A stretch of 24,280 bases of DNA. Origin: CAYIHX01 sp964363305 (GTDB taxonomy: Bacteria; Bdellovibrionota; UBA1018). The stretch is from the NCBI GenBank assembly GCA_964363305.1, contig CAYIHX010000054.1:1-24280 (forward strand), given 5' to 3'. The translations under genes and the position numbers were made by a program. The notes below the pieces were generated by a model. It had not been told where the DNA came from. It saw only the letters and a program-made list of their open reading frames with translations, and made no database searches. Numbering within the stretch: the stretch's first letter is position 1; the number at the start of each line of letters is the position of its first letter. Positions 13,389-22,001 of this stretch are shown here, in pieces.

Positions 13389-14360
13389 ATGCCGGCAGTT
13401 CGCGCTTACGACACCTCTTACGTGACCGATCTTGAAGAGCGACTCGCCTATGAATTGTGGACCCTAGAGTTCTTCCGCGAAAAGCTATTCAGCCAGGGTG
13501 AGGGGCCCAACAGCAGCTACAGCTTTTGTGTCGGCGACGTCACCGAAGCGGGCTTACCCCGAACTCACGTCAGTATTGATGTAGCCTGCGGACTTTCGGA
13601 TTCGGCGGTCAGGTCCGCGCTGGAAAAGTTTCGGCCGCTTGCGTTCGTTTCCGCGTTCAAGCTTCAGGACATGATCGCGGAGTGGATTTTGGTCGCAAAC
13701 GGAAGCGCAGGATGGGGCTTCGCCGAGAAAAAGAAGGCCTATGATGGTCTGATCGCTAGTGGCACGTTTCACGAGCCGGACTTTCTTAAGTTGGGATTAT
13801 CGGGCCGATTTTGGGCTCTCTACAAGGCGCTCGAATCCTTTCGAGGCGCGGTGACGCACACCGGCGGGTTTGAGGTGCTTCCGGACCACGGACTAAAAAT
13901 GACTGATAGAAAAGGAAAGAGCTTGGTCCTCACCAATGCGCAACAGCAGGCGTATATCCGCTTCGGATGTGTTCTCGCGCGCTGCTTGGTCGGCAAGGCA
14001 CCGGATTCTGATTATCAGCTATTGATTCTTGAGTCTGCCCTCGGGGAACTTGCAACGATTCACGGTTGCGGCCTCGGAGCTGCGGCTAATCTCCGGTACG
14101 AGGAGGTGAAACTCTCTGTTCCAGTCGAGGAGGCGAAGAGCCTGAATCCGTACCTGTGCGAATTAGACCTTGTTCCGTACATTACGGCGCTGAAACACGG
14201 CGCACCGGTGGGCCCCAATGGAAAACTGCTCTTCTCGCTCGAAATCACCGCGGATGCGAAGGATCGCACGCTTTCTTGGAGATTCCCTCCAGTGAAAGCC
14301 CCGGAAGGGCCCATCAAGCTCGACGAGAATGACCCTGCCCTTAACGAGTATCGAATCTGA
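13389..14360 (+). CDS. Unknown cargo protein inserted in the tra cluster, 323 aa
   Basis: Not recognised. It is soluble, with no signal peptide or membrane helix. The ATG at 13389 has AAGGAG eight bases upstream, so the frame's earlier start at 13308 is not used. Residues around 160-180 read FWALYKALESFRGAVTHTGG, which contains an R-x4-H (RGAVTH) reminiscent of HEPN ribonuclease sites; this is a weak hint. The C-terminal part (ITADAKDRTLSWRFPPVKAP) is Pro-rich and β-like. It is transcribed against the tra genes, ends eight bases from the traH stop and shares its upstream region with traG. Orientation and position mark it as cargo inserted between traH and traG. Defence, entry exclusion or regulation are all possible. 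Confidence 0.72.
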   Translation: MPAVRAYDTSYVTDLEERLAYELWTLEFFREKLFSQGEGPNSSYSFCVGDVTEAGLPRTHVSIDVACGLSDSAVRSALEKFRPLAFVSAFKLQDMIAEWILVANGSAGWGFAEKKKAYDGLIASGTFHEPDFLKLGLSGRFWALYKALESFRGAVTHTGGFEVLPDHGLKMTDRKGKSLVLTNAQQQAYIRFGCVLARCLVGKAPDSDYQLLILESALGELATIHGCGLGAAANLRYEEVKLSVPVEEAKSLNPYLCELDLVPYITALKHGAPVGPNGKLLFSLEITADAKDRTLSWRFPPVKAPEGPIKLDENDPALNEYRI

Positions 14361-14368
14361 GAGCCGGC

Positions 14369-15715
14369 CTACGGACGTGGGCAAAACACCCCATCCGCGC
14401 AGTCATTCATGCGCTGGGAGTGGGAGCGGGTCGAATTCGCGGTGCTCTCGGAGTCGAGATTGCGGCGGGTGGCTTCGTCCTGGGCCATGAGCCCTTCTTC
14501 GGCGATATACTTCATGACCTCGCCCATGGGGCGTGACTGCTCTTGGCGAAGGCGCAGGGTCAAGTCCACCTGATCCAGGAGCGACTGGCGCTTGGCTTCG
14601 ATCTCCTGCTTGCGGTTGGGTGGGAGGTTCGGATTTTGGGAGGCGACGCTCAGCACGTCGATCGAGCGGTTCATGTCGCGGGTGAATCCCTGCATGGCCA
14701 TCGCCTGGGAGAGCTTCATGCAAATGCGGTCGCGGCGTCCGGGAGGCAGGAATGAGAGGTTGCGCACGACATCGGGCGTGAGCATCGGTGCCTCGGCCTC
14801 GGTGCCGGTAGAGGGGAGCGCGCGCATCCGGCGCGCAATCTCGGCGTCGGGAATGTATTCTCGCCCACCCGCGAGCTCGGGCAGGAGTTTGCCACAAAAT
14901 TCGGTAGCGATCTGGCTTTCGAGTGAGAGCAAGTACGAGCGCGGCGAGTACGCATTGGCGCGTGGCCCGTATTCCACTCGGACGTTACCTCGCGCGAGCA
15001 CCGTGTCGCCGACCAATGACTGAAGGAGGCCGGTGATTCGATCACTCTCGGCACCCTGAAATCCGGCCCAGCGCGCTGAGTCCGCGAGGAGGCGATTGGG
15101 CCTGTTCGGGTCATCGCCACTGCCCGACCAATGGCCTGCTTTCCGCTCGAAGACGCCGTTCTGGCAGCTCGCGAGCGCGGACTCCATGTCGCCGCCATTG
15201 CGTTGAATGGACTGCTGCACGCAAGACTGACGCTCGCGGTAGTAATCCTCAACGCGCGAATCGACGTATTTGTCGATGATTTGGCACTGCGAAAGCCGCG
15301 TCTGGGTGAGGAAATTGGCCGACATCTGGGTGTGCTTGAGAATGGCGCACCATGTCGGCGACATGTAGCAGGCCGCAAGCATGGGCGCGCTCCCCAGGAT
15401 GTCCTGCGCGACGCCCTTGAAGTAGTCGCCGCTTAGGAACTTCCCAAAGGTCGAGTGGAAGGTGCCCTCGATGTTGATTTTGCCGCAGTCGGAGCCGATT
15501 CCGAGGTTCACGCCAAGGTCGATGGGTCGAAGGGTTTCAAAGAGATCGTTCCGGCGCTCGGGGTTAGGCGCAAAGAGGTAGTCCTGGGGTTTGAGGCGGG
15601 CCGAGTAGCGCACCTCGGATTCAAAGCCGAACGCGCCCGCCGCTTCCGCCGCCAGAGGGAACGTTCCGATGATCGAATAGGCGGCAGTGAGAAGGACAAA
15701 CCTGCGCGTCTTCAT
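14369..15715 (-). CDS. traH: TraH-like conjugative pilus assembly protein, 448 aa
   Basis: Periplasmic protein required for F-like pilus assembly. It has an N-terminal signal peptide (about 1-25, ...SIIGTFPLAAEAAG). Family-like features follow: LGIGSDCGKINIEGTFHSTFGKF corresponds to the 'GCGGIDLYLGSFSFIN' block of TraH, and TRLSQCQIIDKYVD to its 'MNSCEMAQGLV' block. Several Cys residues suggest disulfides. The length equals that of F TraH (about 458). Its ATG overlaps the traC TGA (ATGA). It is last in the traA-H operon; a convergent gene ends eight bases beyond its stop. Confidence 0.8.
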   Translation of the reverse strand: MKTRRFVLLTAAYSIIGTFPLAAEAAGAFGFESEVRYSARLKPQDYLFAPNPERRNDLFETLRPIDLGVNLGIGSDCGKINIEGTFHSTFGKFLSGDYFKGVAQDILGSAPMLAACYMSPTWCAILKHTQMSANFLTQTRLSQCQIIDKYVDSRVEDYYRERQSCVQQSIQRNGGDMESALASCQNGVFERKAGHWSGSGDDPNRPNRLLADSARWAGFQGAESDRITGLLQSLVGDTVLARGNVRVEYGPRANAYSPRSYLLSLESQIATEFCGKLLPELAGGREYIPDAEIARRMRALPSTGTEAEAPMLTPDVVRNLSFLPPGRRDRICMKLSQAMAMQGFTRDMNRSIDVLSVASQNPNLPPNRKQEIEAKRQSLLDQVDLTLRLRQEQSRPMGEVMKYIAEEGLMAQDEATRRNLDSESTANSTRSHSQRMNDCADGVFCPRP

Positions 15716-18321
15716 GGCTTGGACTCCTCTGTAGGCGGAACGTCTTTCGTCCCGAGCGGAAAGCGCTCCACCAGGTCCTCGAGCGCGGCGGCGGGATCTC
15801 CGGGAAACCGCGCGAGAGTCTTCTGGGCCTCCAACGCGTCGGGCATGTGCGTGGGCATCAGCCAGAGCTCATGGGGCGAAGGAATGTTTCGGAATACGCC
15901 TGAAGCGGCCTTGCCCTTGTGGAGATAGAAGAGGTCGGCGTGGCTGCCGCGCTCAGTTCGAAGGCTCTTCACGATCTGAACTGACGCCTCGTCGAGAAGA
16001 TTGGAATTCTTGGCGATGAAGTCGACGTTGTCATCTTTCATGGCGAGGAAGATGAAGTGGTCCGCGACCGACCACATGGCTTGCCCGGCGGCGAGTTCAA
16101 AGTAGTTCCTGGGATTGGGTGTCAGTCCGATGAGGAAGAAACCGAGCTTTCGGAAAGTTTCTGCCGCGTCGATCACGAAGTCCTTGGCGACGGGGTTATT
16201 GCGACCCAGCATCCCCAGTTCTTCAATCACGATATAGCCGCCGCGTTCTCTGGCCTCATCGGTCTTGATCTGGCGCCTGATCTCGTCGACGACGCTCATC
16301 GTGACGAGCGTCTGGAGAATCGGGTCACCCGCGAGGGCGTCCAGATCATAGACACGCAGGTCAGCCCTGACGGGTGCATCCTTCTGAACCGACTGCCGGA
16401 AAAACGGCGCATAGATGCCGTCGCCGTAGAATGGGCGCAGCTTTTTTGTGAGTTCCTCCACGAAGGCGCCGTACTTCTCGAACTCGGGGTCTCCCGTGAG
16501 AGTGCCGAGCTGGGCGATCACATCGTCGAGCGTCAGCGTGGGCGCCGCGGTCGATTCTCCCTGAACCAGCTCTCCCGCCTGATAACGCACTGACGCCGAC
16601 TGAGCCTTGGTCTCATAGGCGCGCCGAAGTGCCTGGGTGAGGCAGGTCCGGTGCTCCGAATCGAGCTGAAATTGCGAAGAGGTGAGCTGGATAGCGCTCG
16701 TCAGGAGCTGAACGAGAAATCGCAGCTTGTCTTCGTCGAGGTCGCCGCGAAAGGGCGAGAACGGCATAGGCTTTCCGCGCTCGAACGTGGTCAGTTCCGA
16801 GGGCAGATAGTTCGAGAGCATTCCGTAGCTGGTCTTGTAGTCGATGACGAAAATCATCGGGCGCGGGTCTTTGCGGAGTTCGCCCAGGAGCAGCTTGATG
16901 ACTTGGCCGGACTTTCCCGAGCCAGTGTCGCCCAACACGGCGACGTGGTGGGAGTTGCCAGTCGACTTGATCTGGAACGGTACCAGGCTGTTTTCTCGCG
17001 AAAGAAAAACAGAGCTGGACTGGCCGGCGGTACCGCGGAATGAGTCGAATACTGGACAAAAGTGGACAATGTCGGATGCGAGAATGCGAATCGCGCGCTT
17101 CGAGGTCCAATCCGAGATGGGGTGATAGTTGAGCGGCAGGGCATTGAGCCAGAGGCCGAGCCCGATTTCTTGCTCAACGATGGCCTCGCATTCGAGGTGC
17201 CGCTGAAACTGCGCGAGGCAGTCTTTCGTTCGCTGGTCGAGTTCTTCCTCCTGTGTCCCTTCGATCAGGACGCAAAAAGTCATCTGCAGAACGCGGTCGT
17301 CGCGAAGAAGGCGCTCCTGGAGCGAGTCAATCTCCTCCTTCTGACGCCGAGAGCGCGCGGACGGCGTATTTTGGAGAAAAAACTCCTTCACGCCGAAGTG
17401 ACGCTTGATGCTCGCCGACGATGGAAAGGAAATGTTCACCGAGAGCCGAAACGGAAAGTTCAGACCCAGGAAATAGGCCATCGAGCCCGGATACGCGAAA
17501 GACGGCGCATTTTTGAGCGTGATGGTCCTAGTGCGAACGCCCTCGCGGTCAATGCCGGGATGGTCGAGGCGGCTCGGGCAGTAGATCACCTGTTCAGAGA
17601 GAGGAAGGTTCGCGTTCACGCCCGCGAATGGCCGCTTGTAGTAGGTGCTAGGGTTAAAGGTGCGTCGCAGGTAGTCGGCCAGAGCTTCGCCATTCAGGCG
17701 CGTGAGCGGCAGGGGCGATGAGAGCTCAAACTGGGAGAGCGTATGGTTGAAGGCACGGAGCTGGCGTAGGAAGCCCTCAAGCGTATTAGAAAGCGTGCGA
17801 TCTGGGTTCGCCAGCTCGCGCCCCAGTTGCCGCACGCGGGCTCCCCGTTCCTCGCGTCTCGGAAAGTTTCGGATGCTCAGGAATAGCCGACGTTGAAACG
17901 GGCTCTGGGATCTGAGTCGCTCGATATTTGCGAGGTGAAGCCGCGCCGGAATGTCGTGGCGGCTGCGGTCGCCAGGGGTGACCAGCCCATCCCACGTTTG
18001 ATCGTGAGCCGAAAGCTTCGCCTGCTCGAAAAGCAGCGAGAAAACCAGATCGTCGCCGAGGCGAAACCAGGAGCGTAGTGCCGACAGGAGGTCGGTAATC
18101 TCCTGAGCCCGCTTGGTTTCGTGCTCGCAGAGTCGGACTTCGTAGACGACGCCGAGGCTTCCGTCTTTTTGGCGAAAGAGCCCAAACTGGGGGAGGAATT
18201 CGTCGTAAGGCAGGAACGAACTCAGACTTTCCGGGCGCTTGAATAGAGCATCCGCAAAGGTCTCGTTGGATGCCAATGCCCGGGTGAGGATTTTAGGGAC
18301 ATCCGTAGGCGTGAGGCTCAC
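15712..18321 (-). CDS. traC: TraC/VirB4-family conjugation ATPase, 869 aa
   Basis: Cytoplasmic ATPase that energises pilus and channel assembly. The N-terminal TraC-like domain (about 30-430; SLSSFLPYDEFLPQFGLFRQKDGSLGVVYEV) precedes a VirB4-type ATPase domain with Walker A GDTGSGKS at 464-471 and Walker B YIVIEELGML at 696-705. A motif equivalent to the C-terminal 'GLTPNPRNYF' sensor region follows. All nucleotide-binding residues are intact and the length is that of F TraC (about 875). It is joined to traV and traH by ATGA overlaps on both sides. Confidence 0.95.
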   Translation of the reverse strand: MSLTPTDVPKILTRALASNETFADALFKRPESLSSFLPYDEFLPQFGLFRQKDGSLGVVYEVRLCEHETKRAQEITDLLSALRSWFRLGDDLVFSLLFEQAKLSAHDQTWDGLVTPGDRSRHDIPARLHLANIERLRSQSPFQRRLFLSIRNFPRREERGARVRQLGRELANPDRTLSNTLEGFLRQLRAFNHTLSQFELSSPLPLTRLNGEALADYLRRTFNPSTYYKRPFAGVNANLPLSEQVIYCPSRLDHPGIDREGVRTRTITLKNAPSFAYPGSMAYFLGLNFPFRLSVNISFPSSASIKRHFGVKEFFLQNTPSARSRRQKEEIDSLQERLLRDDRVLQMTFCVLIEGTQEEELDQRTKDCLAQFQRHLECEAIVEQEIGLGLWLNALPLNYHPISDWTSKRAIRILASDIVHFCPVFDSFRGTAGQSSSVFLSRENSLVPFQIKSTGNSHHVAVLGDTGSGKSGQVIKLLLGELRKDPRPMIFVIDYKTSYGMLSNYLPSELTTFERGKPMPFSPFRGDLDEDKLRFLVQLLTSAIQLTSSQFQLDSEHRTCLTQALRRAYETKAQSASVRYQAGELVQGESTAAPTLTLDDVIAQLGTLTGDPEFEKYGAFVEELTKKLRPFYGDGIYAPFFRQSVQKDAPVRADLRVYDLDALAGDPILQTLVTMSVVDEIRRQIKTDEARERGGYIVIEELGMLGRNNPVAKDFVIDAAETFRKLGFFLIGLTPNPRNYFELAAGQAMWSVADHFIFLAMKDDNVDFIAKNSNLLDEASVQIVKSLRTERGSHADLFYLHKGKAASGVFRNIPSPHELWLMPTHMPDALEAQKTLARFPGDPAAALEDLVERFPLGTKDVPPTEESKP

Positions 18322-18731
18322 TTCTTGTCACTCCTTTGGCCCCGTTTCTTCTTCGCCACTTCGCGAATCGCTGGCGGGGTGTCGAGTTCCGCCTCGGGAT
18401 GCTCAAAGACCCACTCATCGGTCTTGACGACAAGGGACACATACCCGCCCCAGAAGTAATCGCGGGACGGCAACTCGTGCGGGTACACGTAGACCTTGGC
18501 AATCCGTGGAGAGGATCGGCTGACGAGCGAGTCCGGGTGGTTGCGAGCGCGCTGATAGAGCGCCACCTCTTCGTCGTCGCGATCCAGGCCATATCCGGCG
18601 CGGCTATCGAGCATGCGAAGCGATGGTGCGCGATTTTGGCAACCGCCGCCTCCTGCGGCGAGCATGGCGAGCAGGCTGATGCCAATGAAGCTACTCCACC
18701 AGTCGTGTGAAGTGCGAATAGATCGAAGCAT
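18318..18731 (-). CDS. traV: TraV-like outer-membrane lipoprotein, 137 aa
   Basis: VirB7-like lipoprotein of the outer-membrane core complex. A signal-anchor (FIGISLLAMLAAGGGGC) ends at C31, the probable lipidated cysteine; the GGG before it is a loose lipobox. The C-terminal block AKVYVYPHELPSRDYFWGGYVSLVVKTDEW matches the TraV ending '(V)WIAPYVDSDN.YH.PG.V.FVVKP..W'. It is shorter than F TraV (171 aa). AAGGAG lies six bases before the ATG, confirming the 41-nt overlap with the end of traB. Its place between traB and traC is as in F. Confidence 0.8.
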   Translation of the reverse strand: MLRSIRTSHDWWSSFIGISLLAMLAAGGGGCQNRAPSLRMLDSRAGYGLDRDDEEVALYQRARNHPDSLVSRSSPRIAKVYVYPHELPSRDYFWGGYVSLVVKTDEWVFEHPEAELDTPPAIREVAKKKRGQRSDKK

Positions 18732-20004
18732 GAATGGCTCCTTCTGAGTTGTTTTGGGTGAAATAATCGCGGGGCAGAGCGACCTGATCCTGCATGATGA
18801 CCCAGACGTCCTGGCCCGAGCCGACGTTGATGGTGGGCAGGAGGTTCTGAGCTTGTTTGAGATACCACTGGGTCACGAGCGTGGCCGCCTCCGCAGCTCC
18901 GCCCGCGCCAATGTACTTGGCCTGATCTCCGGTGACGACGGATTGCGCGCCACCGAGCGGCGTTGTCTGTTGCGTGGTCTGGGCCTGCTGAATCGCCTTT
19001 CCCACGCCGGCCACGATACTTGAAAGGAACGCGGTCGCGGCGACGCGGTCCTGCTTGGTGTTGACGCTGCCCATGACCGCGAAGGAGTTATCGGCGTCAT
19101 CGGCGACAAAGCCGTTGACCTCACGCTCGAACATGCCGCCGCGCTTGGAGACGCACGATAGCTTGGTGGCCTGCATCTGGACTCTCTCGGTCGAGAGGTC
19201 GCCCTGTGCTTTCGCGATGATGAAGCACCCCGCGAGGTCCAGGCGGTTCTGATTGGGAATGATGTAGGCGAAGTCGAGCTGCATGAGCACCGGATAGGAT
19301 TTGCCCTCGGGCGCTTCGATTCCGGTCAGGAGTTTGGCTTTCACATAGGCTCCGCTAGGGAGCATGACTCCCGGCTCGCGAAGAAATGCGCGCCCGGTGG
19401 TCTTAACCGGGAATGAAACCATGTTGGCGCCAGGACGGCCGGAACGAGGGCTGATCGCGCCGCCGAGGCCGAGGGACGGACGCGCGGGGGCGGATTGCGA
19501 GGTCTTGGTCGCATCGACAAGGGCCGGTTCTTTCTTCGCGGCGCTCACGGCGGTCGGTCCATACTGTTCAGCGGGATCGCCCAGTTGAATCTGGGTCATC
19601 CCCGTCGGCGGCGAGCCCGGCGCCCCCTCGGGTGCTGGGCTCACCGATGGGTTGGGCCGTCCTTGCGTGGCTGCGAGAAGGTCCGCCCGCAGTTTCTCCA
19701 GTTCTCCCTTCATTTCCTTCTGGGCGTCGAGGAGCGCGCGCTGACTCTGCGTAAATTGCCGCTCTTCCCCTCGGAGTACGGCTTGCCCAGGATTTCCCAG
19801 AATGCTGGCGTTCTTGAAATCAGGGATGCCTTCGCGGCGAATGATGATTTTGGGCTCCTCGGACCCACTGGTTGCGGAAATCAGGATGATCGCGAGTCCG
19901 GCGCAGGAGCCGAGAAGTACAGCGGGCCGCTGGCCGAGAATGAAAGCCTTGAGGCCGGAGTAGCCGCGCCTGGCGTTGCGTAAAATCCGCTCGTGCGCCT
20001 TCAT
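18691..20004 (-). CDS. traB: TraB/VirB10-family envelope-spanning protein, 437 aa
   Basis: Spans inner and outer membranes in the core complex. One transmembrane helix is seen at about 28-45 (AVLLGSCAGLAIILISATSG), then a coiled coil (about 80-112, EERQFTQSQRALLDAQKEMKGELEKLRADL), a Pro/Ala-rich linker, and the VirB10-type β domain from about 195 (LPSGAYVKAKLLTGIEAPEGKSYPVLMQLDF...). The C-terminal amphipathic part (GQDVWVIMQDQVALPRDYF) is typical. The ATG overlaps the traK stop as ATGA, and the 3' end overlaps traV. Confidence 0.93.
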   Translation of the reverse strand: MKAHERILRNARRGYSGLKAFILGQRPAVLLGSCAGLAIILISATSGSEEPKIIIRREGIPDFKNASILGNPGQAVLRGEERQFTQSQRALLDAQKEMKGELEKLRADLLAATQGRPNPSVSPAPEGAPGSPPTGMTQIQLGDPAEQYGPTAVSAAKKEPALVDATKTSQSAPARPSLGLGGAISPRSGRPGANMVSFPVKTTGRAFLREPGVMLPSGAYVKAKLLTGIEAPEGKSYPVLMQLDFAYIIPNQNRLDLAGCFIIAKAQGDLSTERVQMQATKLSCVSKRGGMFEREVNGFVADDADNSFAVMGSVNTKQDRVAATAFLSSIVAGVGKAIQQAQTTQQTTPLGGAQSVVTGDQAKYIGAGGAAEAATLVTQWYLKQAQNLLPTINVGSGQDVWVIMQDQVALPRDYFTQNNSEGAIHASIYSHFTRLVE

Positions 20005-20807
20005 TTGGTGTCGCCGCCCTTCGATTCGCCGCGTAACGCCAAGGGCAGGATGACACGATGTGATGAGGCGCCGGGTTTTGCGACGATGCGTAAGACGGTT
20101 TGGCGATCTTCGACTCTTGGGCCACCGACTTGGAGCTGGTCGGACTGCGCAAGCACGGCCAGGTTCGGCTGTCCGATCGCAAGCCCCTTGAGGTCGATTT
20201 CAAAGACGCGGTCTCCACCCTCCGTTTTGAGAATGTAGACGTACCCATTGACGTCCTTCCCTGAGTAAACCTTCACGAGTGTTGCGCTCAGGTGGGGCGA
20301 GCCGACCGACATGGACTGCGAAGTCCGCGAAAAATCGAATCCTGAAACCCGCTCCCCGCGAATCATCGCGCGCATCAGGTCGAGCTCTGAAACGACGAGC
20401 GGGTCCCGCTTCTCAGCAAGATTCGGGTTCGTGCTGGCCAGTTCGTCCCTGGGCTTGAAGTCGTAGATCGAGTCGCGCTTCAAGTTGGGCCGGTTGGAGA
20501 TCACGAGCTGGGTACGGATCACGCTCCCGTCCGACAGAATGAACGTGACGTCGGCGGCTCCCTCGCTCATGCGAGGCTTTACAACAAGGACGCTATAGTC
20601 GGGCTCCTCCGAGTTCGACGGTTTGATCTCGAACCGATTGGCCTCCGTGACCGTTTTTACCTCCATGGGGAAGCGAAAGAGCGTCTCCACGCCGAATGCG
20701 ACGGGTACCGTCTCACGGGCCTGACCGAAGACGACCAGTCGCGCCTCCGCCGTCTTGGCGGTCAGCAGAATCGTGAAAAACGCGAACAGCGCGCAGATGG
20801 CTTTCAT
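20001..20807 (-). CDS. traK: TraK-like secretin/VirB9-type protein, 268 aa
   Basis: Periplasmic/outer-membrane core component. It has a clean signal peptide (about 1-22, MKAICALFAFFTILLTAKTAEA) and then β-rich domains: FRFPMEVKTVTEANRFEIKPSNSEEPDYSVLVVKPRMSEGAADVTFILSDGSVIRTQLV, a middle charged linker, and a C-terminal domain ending in LPLALRG. Size and order (E-K-B) match F TraK (242 aa). It overlaps traE and traB by ATGA at both ends. Confidence 0.87.
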   Translation of the reverse strand: MKAICALFAFFTILLTAKTAEARLVVFGQARETVPVAFGVETLFRFPMEVKTVTEANRFEIKPSNSEEPDYSVLVVKPRMSEGAADVTFILSDGSVIRTQLVISNRPNLKRDSIYDFKPRDELASTNPNLAEKRDPLVVSELDLMRAMIRGERVSGFDFSRTSQSMSVGSPHLSATLVKVYSGKDVNGYVYILKTEGGDRVFEIDLKGLAIGQPNLAVLAQSDQLQVGGPRVEDRQTVLRIVAKPGASSHRVILPLALRGESKGGDTK

Positions 20808-21682
20808 TGCTTCTTCTCCTGGGTTCCTGATGGAGCGTTCATGCCGGATTTGACGCGAAAGGCGTTCGCGTCCTGGCTGACGAGCTTGACGATTTCGAGG
20901 TACCAGCGCTTTCCCGCCTTGGGCGGAATGAGCTTGAGCACCATCTCGATCACGACGTCGGTCGCGCCGATGTGCGCGTTGTTGACGAACGAGTCCTTCT
21001 TGCCGATCGCGGTCACCTGATAATAGCCGTCGCCCGTGGAGCGGATTTCCTTTTCGCTGATGGAAAGGATCTGTGAAACGCCGTCGTCCTTGACCTTGGC
21101 GCGCCAGGAGGCGGCTTCGGCCTCGAACTGCACTCGGAGGTCCGGGCTCATGTTTTCGGATAGGCGACGGTATTGCTCGTCGATGTTGGTGGGATTGATG
21201 TTCCCGAAGCTCTGGAGGAATTCCATCGCGGCGTTGTGAACGTGGGAATCGGGCACGCTTTGCGGCGCGACGGAGATGAAGTCCTGCACACCCGGCGCGA
21301 GGATGTATTCTTTTTCGCGGAGCTTCGACATGAGTCGGGACACCTCCCAGCGTGAACCGATAAACACGATAGCGAAGGCAGCTACGGCGAGACCGAGCCA
21401 GAATTGAAGCGATACCCTTTCACGGACAAGCGCAGCCTTGTAGCAGATGAACCTGGGGAGGACGCGGAGGTCGATACCATCGACGACGTGAGCGGGTGGA
21501 GCCTGGAGTCGTGCGGCCTCAAAGCCTTTTTCCATGGGACCGACGAAATAAGAGTGGAGTAACCGCGAGGATTCCTTGCTGAAGGCTGCTGCCGCGCTCG
21601 CGGCCTTTGCGCTGGCAAGATGGGCTGTGTTCTGGAGCCGCGCCCTGCTTTGTTCCAATGCTCGTTGAAGTTTAGCGTTCAT
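20804..21682 (-). CDS. traE: TraE/VirB8-like inner-membrane protein, 292 aa
   Basis: Bitopic core component. The single helix is at about 94-109 (FWLGLAVAAFAIVFIG), followed by a VirB8-like periplasmic domain (SVPDSHVHNAAMEFLQSFGNINPTNIDEQYRRLSENMSPDLRVQFEAEA...). F TraE (188 aa) starts almost at the helix. Here an extra cytoplasmic N-terminus of about 90 residues, Ala/Ser-rich and helical, precedes it. GAGG five bases before the ATG supports this start, so the extension is real. It begins seven bases after traL ends. Confidence 0.85.
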   Translation of the reverse strand: MNAKLQRALEQSRARLQNTAHLASAKAASAAAAFSKESSRLLHSYFVGPMEKGFEAARLQAPPAHVVDGIDLRVLPRFICYKAALVRERVSLQFWLGLAVAAFAIVFIGSRWEVSRLMSKLREKEYILAPGVQDFISVAPQSVPDSHVHNAAMEFLQSFGNINPTNIDEQYRRLSENMSPDLRVQFEAEAASWRAKVKDDGVSQILSISEKEIRSTGDGYYQVTAIGKKDSFVNNAHIGATDVVIEMVLKLIPPKAGKRWYLEIVKLVSQDANAFRVKSGMNAPSGTQEKKQ

Positions 21683-21689
21683 TTTGGCC

Positions 21690-22001
21690 TCAATCCGACA
21701 TCTGGCGCCCAGCGCCGGGGTTAATCAGTCCAGGGAGGCGCATTCCGAAGCGGCGGTACGGGTAATGAAACGCCATGCCCTTGTTGAAATGCCGCCGCAC
21801 ATACGGGAGGCCGATCAGCGTGACGGCGAGCGATGCGCAGAGCAAGAGCCACTCGTAGAAAAGCACGCCGAGCACCAGGATCAGAAAAAGCGCGACGAAG
21901 ATTTCTGAAAGCTCCCAGAAGTCAAAGAGCATGATCGGCGCGTCGAGGGTCTGGCTCACGGGGCGACCGAGAGTTCTGCGGAGTTCCGCGTAGTCATGCA
22001 T
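21690..22001 (-). CDS. traL: TraL/VirB3-like protein, 103 aa
   Basis: Small inner-membrane protein with two adjacent hydrophobic stretches (IMLFDFWELSEIFVALFLILVLGVLFYEWLLLCASLAVTLIGLPYVRRHF), as in TraL/VirB3. The tail FHYPYRRFGMRLPGLINPGAGR resembles the 'YW..P........P.S..R.W.G' end of TraL. The open frame begins at 22037, but the ATG at 22001 follows GAGGAGG by nine bases and is preferred. It overlaps the pilin gene by eight bases. Confidence 0.85.
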   Translation of the reverse strand: MHDYAELRRTLGRPVSQTLDAPIMLFDFWELSEIFVALFLILVLGVLFYEWLLLCASLAVTLIGLPYVRRHFNKGMAFHYPYRRFGMRLPGLINPGAGRQMSD

